From contig NMRA01000036.1 in NCBI GenBank assembly GCA_002633005.1, positions 254,869 to 318,868 on the forward strand: a DNA stretch of 64,000 nt, read 5' to 3'. The notes beneath the pieces are model-generated. The model worked only from the letters and a program-made list of their open reading frames with translations. It had not been told where the DNA came from and searched no databases. The stretch comes from Phoronis australis. Lineage: Eukaryota > Phoronida > Phoronidae. Position numbers and translations under genes: made by a program. Positions 36,690-45,889 of this stretch are shown one piece after another. Every line of letters begins with the position of its first letter. Position 1 is the stretch's first letter.

Positions 36690-37210
36690 CACAAAAGCAA
36701 TGCGGCCATTACGGCGTTTTCCCGTTGCTCCCAAATTGTTCGATTTTATATCCCAACAAGTTGGGAAGAATGCCGATGTAGCCAATATCTCACACGACTG
36801 TACAACTCCATTCTGGCATTTATGGTTGGAGGGCCACCTCTCTTTGTTCCATAATTGCTCTAATCTCCAGTAAGATCATGTCTAGCCTGTCGTTCTGGGC
36901 TGTGCTGCTAAAAATAAAAGTTAATTTAAGTTATGACGTATTTGAACATAAAGCAATAGCAGTTTTGAAATCCTCGTCAAATGGTGATCATGTTTAATTT
37001 TGAATTGCCAAAATCGCCTAACTACAACCGAAGTTGGACAATCTATTCTTTCCTAATGTACGAATTCGCTCTGGGTTTAACTGTGTTCACATGTGGTCTG
37101 CAATAAGCCTGGTAGATAATTGGCCTGCCTGTTGTCATACCAGACAAAAGACTGTGCTTGGCAGTTCACAAAGAAGCTCACAACCCTCTACGTCTGGTAA
37201 AGTCAGTGAA
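36690..37210 (+). mobile_element. Penelope-like element 3' tail fragment (plus orientation)
   Basis: It starts with the ggcgttttcccgttgctccc block that, in the minus-strand Penelope copy, directly follows the endonuclease C-terminus. It then runs through cccaac..gttgggaag, ctccattctggcatttatgg, the gataattggcctgcctgttg core, and cagacaaaagactgtg. It matches 38640-39160 (inverted) and 51180-51660 (direct) in the same order. The short open frame at its left end is not a recognised protein. Confidence 0.7.
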
Positions 37211-38411
37211 CGGCAAAACGTCGTCATGCATTAAACCAATTGCTAAAATTGTTCTGAAGGTACCAATTTTTCAAGTTTATGAAATCTGCTTAATTAGAGG
37301 AAGGTTTCCTGAATTTCGAGCAAAAATGATGTCCAAATTTGTCATTTTTCCATTTTCAGATGCTCAAGTGTATTGCCAAAAATGTCCAAAATTTCCTCAT
37401 GTGTTTGCTGATGACATCTGTACTATATAGAGTTGTCACAATCAAGTAAAATCGTTTCCTTGTTTACTCCTTCGGCGACTTGTTTCCATGACTGCATAGA
37501 CGCCAACCACAGTTGAGGTATGACCAACAGAGTGGTTCATTTGGGTGCAAATCCTGGCTATGAAAACAAAACAAAGTACGACCGGCGTGTCTCTAAAAAA
37601 TTTGTCCGGTTTAATTGATGAACCCCGATCATGGCTTATTGCTTACACGCATTATGTTCAGATGAATACATTCATTATCATAGGATACACAATAAATTTA
37701 ACAAGGCTGTTTGCCTTTAATTCGTTAGGAGGTCTAATAATCGTTACTTGACGATCAGAGTCAATTTTGCTTGTTGAATGAAGGGGGTCACCTAAGTGAT
37801 TACATATGAGATGGGTTTAACGATTGGAAACTGCTATTGCCAGCTATATAATGTCAATCATGCAATTTAGGCGTGACTTACATATTAGTTGGTTCGGGGT
37901 TATGAAAGCTATAATGAAGAAGAGCCTAATGATTGTTGGCGCTGATGTCATATGTCAATCGCAATTATTCCAGTTGTGTTAGTCGAGCAATCGTCAAGAG
38001 CTCGTTAATTTCATCTTGACCAGCATACTTGCCAAGAACATTTCATGGCAATTATTGTTTTGCTTTAAGCGATATTAGCTTGTATTTGAAACTTTAATAT
38101 GTAGAGTTGAAGTATTCTAATTTTTAACAATTTGCGTAGTGTTTTGTTTCCGTTATTTATAAAAATATGGATTTTTTGTTACTCAAGATAATCACGAAAT
38201 AAATAATCTACTAAGAATTCTACAATTTACTTAGTGGGAATAACATTGTTGCTTAGGATCAGGCTAAAAAGATCACCTGCCGTAACATCTCACCAGTTTT
38301 AGGCATAGTCGTCAAAATAGTCGGACCGGAACAGGGGGTCCCCATCCAGCGAAGAGTATATTTGTTTGTGACAGCAACTAGTAGCAATTTATATTAATAA
38401 AAACAACAACA

Positions 38412-38465
38412 GACTTACAACGGCTTGTTATGTTTCGGTGTCGTTTATTTAAACACCTTCATCAG
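38412..38465 (-). ncRNA. Hammerhead-ribozyme-like motif in Penelope terminal region (degenerate)
   Basis: On the minus strand: CTGATGA (38465-38459), one extra A, GGTGT (38457-38453), an 11-nt loop, ACACC (38441-38437), GAAAC (38436-38432), an imperfect stem-loop III centred on aacaagccgtt, and GTC (38414-38412). This is the hammerhead order CUGAUGA - stem II - GAAA - stem III - GUC. Hammerhead motifs are known in Penelope-like elements, and this lies downstream of a minus-strand Penelope copy in the same orientation. The extra A next to stem II and the absence of an evident stem I mean it is probably a decayed, inactive version. Confidence 0.55.
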
Positions 38466-38619
38466 AAGAAGAGAGAACATAGTGGCCACCTAGCTAAGCT
38501 CAACAACAAGTGGTGAAACACAGATACAGTCAGTTAAAGCTGGGAGTAATATTTGATATTGGTCCTAGGTTACAGGGAGTGACAATAAACTACACCAACG
38601 ATGACAACCTATGGTTTGC

Positions 38620-39160
38620 CTATTGACATGACAGCGTGTTCCCGTTCAGTGACTTTACCAGACGAAGGGGGTTCTGAGCGTGTGATAACATCTAGCTTCT
38701 TTGCCAACTGCCAAGCGAAGTCTAGTTTGTCTGTTATGACGACAGGCAGGCCAATTATCTACCAGGCTTATTGCACACCATGTGTGAACACCGTCAAACC
38801 CCGAGCGAATTGGTACATTCAGGAAGAATAGATTATCGTAACTTCGGTTGCAGTTGGGCGATTTTGGCGATTCAAAAGCTAAACATGATCACCATTTGAT
38901 GAGGATTTCAGAAATGCTGTTGGTTTATGTTCAAATATGTTATAACTTAACTTTTATTTTTAACAGCACAGCCCAGTCAGGCTAGATACGATCTTATTGA
39001 AATTTAGAGCAACTATCGAACAAAAGAGAGCTGTCCCTCCAACCATGAATGCCAGAACGGAGTAAATCAGTCGTGTAAGATATTGGCTACAGGGGTAAAC
39101 TTCCCAACTTAATGTTGGGCTATAGAATCGAACAAGTTGGGAGCAACGGGAAAACGCTGT
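38620..39160 (-). mobile_element. Penelope-like element 3' tail (minus orientation, joined to its coding part)
   Basis: Reverse-complement match of 36690-37210, and contiguous with the minus-strand Penelope coding remnant that ends near 39165. This contiguity shows that the tail family belongs to the Penelope element. Confidence 0.75.
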
Positions 39161-39164
39161 AATG

Positions 39165-40411
39165 GAGATTGGGCTTGCACCAACTGAATTTTAAGCTCCT
39201 TTGCTGTTTCTGCTTGGTCTATTATAGCTAAGTCATTGAAAGAGCATTGCTGATAACAATGATTGGAGCTTTACAGATGAATATTTACATGTGAACCTCT
39301 ATCAGAATTTAGATGTTCCCTGGTCCTGGGTTTCAAATGACGAACACATCCAGCACAAATAAATTTGTACACTACCCTGGACCAGACTCATAGGAATTTT
39401 GTCCTTAGGGTTAAATAAATTGGACAGTTTTAGAGACTTGAATGTTAATACAACTCTTAAGTAACACAGTAATCATTCACCAATTTGTTGACTTTTCGTT
39501 GAGCAATCTTGACGTAAAACCCATCATAGGGTACTTTAAAGTACTTGTAGTTAGTTTTATCTACAGGATGAATATCATCAGGGTTACGTTGCAGTCTTGC
39601 TTTCAGTACCCTATTGACTAATTCTAGGAATAATCATTCTTTTTCAAATTCATTGTAAGTTCTTTAATTTTAGAATCAAATCTAGCCCTAGTGTTGTTAA
39701 TGCGATATACACTGTCTATTAGAGTTTTAATGAGACCTACTTTATAAACGAAGGATGTGAAGCTATGAAGACAAGTGTACAGTCCGAGTAGGTCTTGTTA
39801 TGAAATACTGATGTTACTACTGAGGTACCCTCACGCTCCACTAACACGTCCAGAAATGGCAAAATGTTGTCGACCTCTAATTGTATATTGAATTTCAAGT
39901 TAGGATGCCTCGAGTTTAAATACACCAAAATTCCTGAGCTGACTGCTGACTTTCAAATATACAAAACACATCATCTGCATATCGTCCACAAAAATAGCCA
40001 CGAGGACCAGTGTACGTCTCATTCCATGTTTTCTCATGGTGACCTTAAAATATGCCGGCTCAATATTGGAGCCAAAGGTGAACCCATTGCTATACCATCA
40101 ATTTGGTTAAAAATCTCCTCATTAAATACAAAATGGGGTTTGCTGGTGGCAAATTTGAATAGCTCCATGAGTTCAGCTCGAGTAATCTTTACACCGGGGT
40201 CGTTCTTCATTATACAGTCAGTAGCCAAAGATATACATTCGTCCACAGGTAGGTTAATAAACAAACTCACAATATCAAAAGAAGCAAGAACTGATTCATG
40301 AGAACTTGACCCCTAACCTCAGAAACAAAAGAGAATGTATAACCTGTTGTGTAATCCTCATTTATGTGTGGTTTGAGTAGCTTGCAAAAGTACTTGGCAA
40401 GATTATAGTTG
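39165..40411 (-). pseudogene. Penelope-like element, copy A: reverse transcriptase and damaged GIY-YIG endonuclease
   Basis: Minus strand, in order: RT text YNLAKYFCKLLKPH near 40405-40365; EVRG, then SHESVLASFDIVSLFINLP-like text across a frameshift; IDGIAMGSPLAP (about 40107-40069); the catalytic YADD (39981-39970) followed by VFCIF; the thumb motif LPFLDVLVER (about 39870-39840); and a GIY-YIG-type C-terminal part (FICAGC, RHLKPRTREHL, SSNHCYQQCSFNDLAII). The RT followed by GIY-YIG endonuclease is diagnostic of endonuclease-bearing Penelope-like elements. Several frameshifts and stops are present. In the endonuclease, the segment equivalent to SSYIGETI is deleted, removing the YIG core. 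The front of the RT is missing because copy B begins there in the opposite direction. Confidence 0.85.
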
Positions 40412-41215
40412 AAGGCATCCTAACTTGAAATTCAGTATAGAATTAGACGTCGACAACATTTTGCCATTTCTGGACGTGTTAGTGGAGCGTGATGGTATCT
40501 CAGTAGTAACATCTGTATTTCATAAGAAGACCTGCACAAGACTGTACACTTGTTTTTATAGCTTCACATCCTTTGTTTATAAAGTAGGTCTCATTAAAAC
40601 TCTGATAGATAGTGCGTATCGCATTAACAACACTTGGGCTAGATTTGATTTTAATATTAAAGAACTTACAACGAATTTGCAAAAGAAAGAATGTCAAACT
40701 AAGGTACTGAAAGCAAGACTGCAACGTAACCCTGATGATATTCATTATGTAGACAAAACTAACTACAAATACTTTAAAGTACCCTATGTTGGGTTTTACG
40801 GTAAGATTGCTCAACGAAAACAAAACAAATTAGTTAATGATTACTGTGTTAACATTCAAGTCTCTAAAACTGCCGAAATTATTTAACCCTAAGGACAAAA
40901 TTCCTATGGGTCTACGGTTCAGGATAGTGTACCAATTTATTTGTGCTGGATGCGGCTCCAGTTATATAGGCGAAACTATTCGCATTTGAAAACCAGGACC
41001 AGGAAACATCTAAGTTCTGACAGAAGTTCACATATTAATATTCATTTGCAGAGCTCCAATCATTGTTATGAGCAATGCTCTTTCAATGACTTTGCTGTAA
41101 TAGACCAAGCATAAACAACAAAGGAGCTTAAAATTCGTGAGGCTCTACACATTAGTTGGTGCAAGCCCAATCTCAATAGACAACTGGCACACCACAGGTT
41201 GGAAATTACTTGAAA
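40412..41215 (+). pseudogene. Penelope-like element, copy B: RT thumb/linker and GIY-YIG endonuclease
   Basis: Plus strand, starting abruptly at the RT thumb (FSIELDVDNILPFLDVLVER), then KVGLIKTLIDSAYRIN and a basic linker to a stop near 40886. The GIY-YIG part follows in a shifted frame: FICAGCGSSYIGETIR (YIG codons at 40963-40971), then, after another break, KHLSSD-like text, SSNHCYEQCSFNDFAVIDQA and ISWCKPNLNRQLAHHRLEIT. Related to copy A but not identical, with different lesions. The catalytic RT half is absent. It abuts copy A head to head at about 40411/40412. Confidence 0.85.
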
Positions 41216-41392
41216 ACCATTGTTTCTGCAATACATTAGAAACTGCACGTTTCACTGCACCTAGTACTGCGTCAATAGATTTGTAGAAGTCCCACTGTCG
41301 TTGAGAGGCCTGTCTACAAGGAAATATAATCTAGGGTCCTGTAGTGTGGACCAGATCAATCACCACATTAGTAATGGCTTCACGGCTATCGT

Positions 41393-41822
41393 GGGCCAAG
41401 TCCGATGTAAGTTCTATTTATTACAGTAATAATTCGCAATTTATTCCAGTAATAATTCTTTAACCAAACAGAAGCCAGGAATAATTACTGTAATTAATAT
41501 CTATTGCTGGGATAGATATTAAGTACAGTAATAAATATTTATTACAAACAGATTATATATTCAAAATGACTTATTCTTATTAAAATGACATAGGCAAAAA
41601 AAAGAATTTCAGGCCTCAAAAGCGAGGCCCTCTATATTAATATAGGCGGCCTCGCTTTTGAGGTCCGAAATTCAATTTTTGCCTATGTCATTTTAATAAG
41701 AATAAGTCATTTTAAATAATAAGCTGTTTACAGTAATTATTCAGTAATTATTCTTGGCTTCTAATTGGCTAAATCTCAAATTACTATAGTAATAAATCGG
41801 ACTTATGTCGCACATGGCCTAA
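41393..41822. mobile_element. Foldback (MITE-like) element with nested inverted repeats
   Basis: The outer arms gggccaagtccgatgtaagt..ttattacagtaata (left) and its reverse complement at 41790-41822 are imperfect. Inside, 41563-41713 is a nearly perfect palindrome: aaaatgacttattcttatta + aaatgacataggcaaaaa, then ggcctc.aaaagcgaggcc on the left, mirrored on the right around 41638. It encodes no protein. Both strands read almost the same, so orientation is undefined. Confidence 0.9.
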
Positions 41823-42691
41823 GATACACGGCAATTATACTGGCTTAAATCGTGGACTAAAACTAATACATTTTCGAACTTTTTGACTTCGCGAATTAAA
41901 TTCCTCGAAAAAGATTGGGATCATTCATCCGGAGAAATACCAGATAACTTAGATAACCAAAACTGACGCATCAGGTTTTGATTCTCTGGTATGAGTAACT
42001 CTTCGAACCGTGGTAGATAATTGGCCTCCAATTCGTGATGTCCTCCAAATCGTGATGTCGGACAAAAAAGCACGGGCGTCCGCAAGAATGGATTTGTAGA
42101 TATCTAGATTTAATCTCGACATAAAAAACATCTTCCGTGGTGTTGAAACCAAATGGGGATTTTTTGTAATGTCTGTTATCTTTGGATTGATACAACCATA
42201 ACCTACAGAGAGGTTGAATAATCGTTTTGGACTGAAGTGTGTTCGAGAATTACAACTGTTTGATCATTTTGTGTAAAAACCAGAAATTAATTGCTGCCAA
42301 GTTTAAAAAGCATGAAAAATGAGAGCAAATGGAATTTTAGTTTATTTTTACAAAGGCAACAATAGGCAAATTAAATAACGGCATTTGTTCAGGTGAAACT
42401 TCATTATTGAAAGGGATGTGTGGAGCGTAAGAGCAAATTTCAGTCTTAAACCCTTCACACCATGGTCATGAATGGTTGAGTTCGGTTACCAACAATTCTG
42501 GTATGATATTTTAAGCGATTCTTCTTCAATTTCAGTGCTTTTAATCAAGAAATAAACGCAAAAATTAAAAAGTTGAAATATTTTGTGACGTCATCAGTGT
42601 ATCCGGTCTCCGCCGCTGTGTTGTTGTGCACCAGCCGCGAGCCGTAGCGGTCTCGAAAACTGAGTTCGACTGCCTGAGTATTGTGAAAAGT

Positions 42692-42936
42692 TGCATGTGC
42701 GGCAGAGCATGCAGTAACAGCAATGGGACAGATAATATTACAGTTTTTGCGTTTCCAAATGACCCTATGTTCGACCACTAGAAATGGCACAGGTTTGTGC
42801 TTCGGACACGGGTATGGCACGGCGGAGCGGCAAGCGATCAATTCAGGGGCCACGCATATGCTCAGTCCATTCCGAAGAATCGTGCTTCGATCCGTCGCAG
42901 AAACTAACAGAGATTTGATGAAGGTTTCTCCAACGT
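42692..42936 (+). pseudogene. THAP-domain exon, broken by a stop and a frameshift
   Basis: From about the methionine at 42695 the frame reads MCGRACSNSN, then ITVFAFPNDP, an in-frame TAG (42779-42781), then KWHRFVLRTR. In the next frame follow PRICSVHSEESCFDPSQKL. This has the THAP order: cysteine pair, F.FP, W..FV, then (R)ICSVH with the C..H ligands. The exon could end at the GTAAGT donor at 42937, typical for a THAP exon ending in ..VPT-like residues. One stop and one frameshift indicate a pseudogene. Neighbouring frames downstream gave no recognisable domain. Confidence 0.75.
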
Positions 42937-43487
42937 GTAAGTGCATTTTAGTAGTGGAAAAAAGTGTATTGTGTTGTATCGTTGCTGGGAACATAGTTAT
43001 CTGTCACATATTGAGCATGAGTCTCAGCATCAAATTGTGATTGAGGTAATGAATGTGGTTGCAGGAAATTTCCATCAGTCTATTCTTGTTAAAGTTTTTG
43101 TGGGAATGCATGGTATCCACAAAAAACGTCAATGCCCAATAGCAGAAAATGGGATGTAGATGCCACGCAAATGGTTTGAGGTCACGATCGCAGCCGACAC
43201 AGAGGCTCAGTAGAGTCGGACATTGGATCGAAATAATGGACGAATCACAACGGTACAAAGCTATCATAATTTTTATACAGATAAGACAAAAACGAGTATC
43301 ATGTACCAGAAATAAAATCCAGTTAGCATCACCATAATTAAATATGATCGTTTCTGACAAACGCACTCGGCATTCGAAAAGTAAAACCAGTGTCCGCTAT
43401 TTGCGACTGGCTTTGACAGTCAGGTTAGATTTACAGATCGAGACATATATTACTAGACACTAAAGTGCAGGGAAAGCCAAAGCAGAA

Positions 43488-44610
43488 ACAATTCCAGGAC
43501 ACAAATTTTCTATTCAAGAATTAAACTCTCTGTGGGACTAAAAATATACTCAAAATAAAAATTTATCGCGCCAGGATCTACAATTTATCACGTCAGGACC
43601 AAACTTTAACACGTTACGATTGAAAATTTATAACGCCAGGACAATTTTACACCTTAAGGAAATTTCACGTCAAGATCATTTCATGCCAGGAGACCACGTG
43701 ACCATATGCAGGCACGTGATTCTCAAAGAGACGATGTAATAGGTACACAATGTCTCGCCGACGACAGCCACATTCTCGTGACAACGAGGTTGAATTTCTG
43801 TCGTCTCTTCCACGTTTTACAACAGAAGCCTATGTACATTTGGGCAAACTAGACTTGACGGCTGAGTATTACAGAAACACAGCAGATCGTCATTGTCATG
43901 TGGTCTCGTGGCAAGAAATTTTATCCTGGGCCCGAGTTCTAATGTTTTTACTCGAAATGGAACTCGAAATTAGGCATTTTCTACTCTACTTTTGTGAGAA
44001 TTCAAGATAAGTGTCTATTATTCTATGCTCGAGTACATAAAGACTTACGTGGATAGGTTTTTAGTCCTAGTTTGCAATTGATTAACCCAACATTAAGGCT
44101 AAAAGTTCAAGTTTGACCTCGAAATTTCAAGTTTTTACTCCAGTTTGTAGCACGAACACAAGGGTCACCAAGTGCAAACTTGGTCTAGAAACTCGTATGC
44201 GTAACGTATGTATAACGTATTCGAGCACAGTCTAATAACCACTTATCTTGAGTTCGTACAAAAGCAGCAGAGAAATTGCCAAAAATAATTTCGAGATCGT
44301 TTTGAGTACAAAGATTAGATTCTGGGCCCTGGTATGAAAATTTCTCCTGGCATGAAATTTTCTACTTGCACAAAATTTTCCTGGCAAGAGATTTTCTCCT
44401 GGGAAGAAATTCCATGTCCTGGCGTGATAAATTTTCTGTCCTGGCGTGTGTCCTAATGTGATCAATTTTTCGTTCTGACGTGTTCAATTTTGGTCCTGAC
44501 GTGTTGAATCATAGGTTCTGGCGCGATTCATTTTGATTTTGAATATATTTTTTCTGGTCCTGCAGACAATTCAATTTTTGAATAAAATTTGTGTTCAGGA
44601 ATTTTGAACG
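43488..44610. mobile_element. Foldback element with ~200-bp terminal repeats built from cgccaggac subunits
   Basis: The left arm (about 43488-43710) reads attccaggacacaaatttt, atactcaaaataaaaattta, tcgcgccaggatc and then cacgtcagga, cgccaggac and cgtcaagat at roughly 20-30-bp spacing. The right arm (about 44330-44610) is the inverted counterpart (gtcctggcgtgataaatttt, gtcctgacgtgttgaat, ggcgcgattcattttgattt + tgaatatat, aaatttgtgttcaggaattt). Long inverted arms made of short subrepeats resemble Foldback/Galileo-type DNA elements. The inner part holds the open frame listed separately. Confidence 0.85.
43750..44010 (+). CDS. Unrecognised 86-codon open frame inside a foldback element
   Basis: An uninterrupted frame beginning MSRRRQPHSRDNEVEFLSSL. 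It is located between the two arms of the foldback element and has no domain I recognise. Its basic N-terminus and its position suggest captured or element-encoded coding sequence, but a chance open frame is equally likely. No splice signal or promoter was evident. Confidence 0.2.
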   Translation: MSRRRQPHSRDNEVEFLSSLPRFTTEAYVHLGKLDLTAEYYRNTADRHCHVVSWQEILSWARVLMFLLEMELEIRHFLLYFCENSR

Positions 44611-44940
44611 ATTTGGTTTTCCATAAAAGTGGTTAGAAAATTAAATCGTGATTCAATAAAATGTTATTATTACCACTTTGAAATTAGAACTGTCCGCAGA
44701 CGTGTGGGCTCCGACTCGGCTCAGTCACTCAACGAAGGGGCCGGTGCAGGAGGGTCGAGTTGGTACGGCTTCAAACACGCAGTCTGTCGATATGACGACG
44801 TCTAATTCATTACCTGTTTCTCTTATGGACTGAGTATTATCTTCACCCCATCTCCATACCTGTCTTCATAATACTCGTTAAGCTCGCTCTCTAAGTCTTC
44901 GAAAACTTACAAAATCACCAATATCCGCTATTGCATATAT

Positions 44941-45839
44941 CGGGCGGCATTCTAAGAGACACCTTAACGTCAAAGATATTACCTTAAGGTAGACCTTTTC
45001 ATTTCCCTACTCTGGGAGCATCCTTAAGTATCATGAAAGATGAACCTTAATATCTTTTCCTTAGTCTAAGCAGAGATCCATCTCAAATTATGAAAAGGCG
45101 TACCTTAAATGCCAAGAATAGTTCTAGGGTATCCTTAAGGTCAACCTTGATAACAAATTTCATTCTTTTCCATGCTACCAGAGAATATGGGAGATTATCT
45201 AAACACAATTGCAGCTGTGAACCGTAAGGGTGCTATCATTTAGCACCATCGAGTACAACAACTTGTACTAGTGATACCTTAGCGACATTTTTCTGCGTAT
45301 TGTATCTTCTTAACATTTTTTCCAACACTTCTATTTTCGCCAAACTTTTTAAAGTATTTCCTCTTAATTCAATAGTAGCCTTTTTTAACAAATTAAGAAC
45401 TAACTGCTTTTTGACGTCAGTATGGGTCTTCACGTTGCTGTTTCCATGCTGGTTCTAAGTATATTGAGTTCTGTTTGGCGACTGTGGAAGGGCTGACATT
45501 ACAATCAATTCACACCCAAATAAGTGCAACCACTACACAACTTATTCTCTCTCCAATACAGTCCTCATGCTGTGACACCCCATTGTCTTCTGCTAGACAC
45601 ATCTGAAGTTCACTTCAAGGTCCACCTTAAAGTCCACCTGAAACAGCGGAGTTTTCCTTGAGTTCCACCTTAGTTAAGTCTGTTTCTTACGGTACACCTT
45701 AGTGAAGGAAATGATTAAGGATGCTTACAGAATAGCGCACTGCGTAAGTTGACCTTACACAAGGTGATCCATAGTAAGGTATACCTTACTTTAGGTCTAC
45801 ATTAAGGTATTTTTAAGATGGCTCTTAGAATACAACCCA
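44941..45839. mobile_element. Foldback element with ccttaaggt-rich terminal inverted repeats
   Basis: Left end ggcggcattctaagagacac + cttaa; right end (reverse complement) gggttgtattctaagagcca + tcttaa. Both arms, about 200-250 bp, are packed with variants of accttaa/ttaaggt (for example attaccttaaggtagacctt and gcatccttaag) that align between arms. A short minus-strand open frame (45236-45433, rich in K, L and V) lies in the middle; it is not a recognised protein. Confidence 0.85.
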
Positions 45840-45869
45840 CACTGTCAACTGATCAACGTCTTCCACTGA

Positions 45870-45889
45870 TGACGTCACGTGGCGGGAAA
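45870..45889. promoter_or_regulatory. CRE, E-box and E2F-like site in 20 bp
   Basis: tgacgtcacgtggcgggaaa contains TGACGTCA (45870-45877), CACGTG (45876-45881) and GGCGGGAA (45881-45888), overlapping each other. All three are established transcription-factor sites. It lies just outside the right end of the ccttaaggt foldback element. No gene start is visible, so a regulatory role is only a possibility. Confidence 0.3.

Noticed and set aside
42941-43337. Possible downstream exons of the broken THAP gene
   Set aside because: Frames such as HQIVIEVMNVVAGNFHQ look protein-like but I do not recognise a family, and I could not connect them by convincing splice sites.
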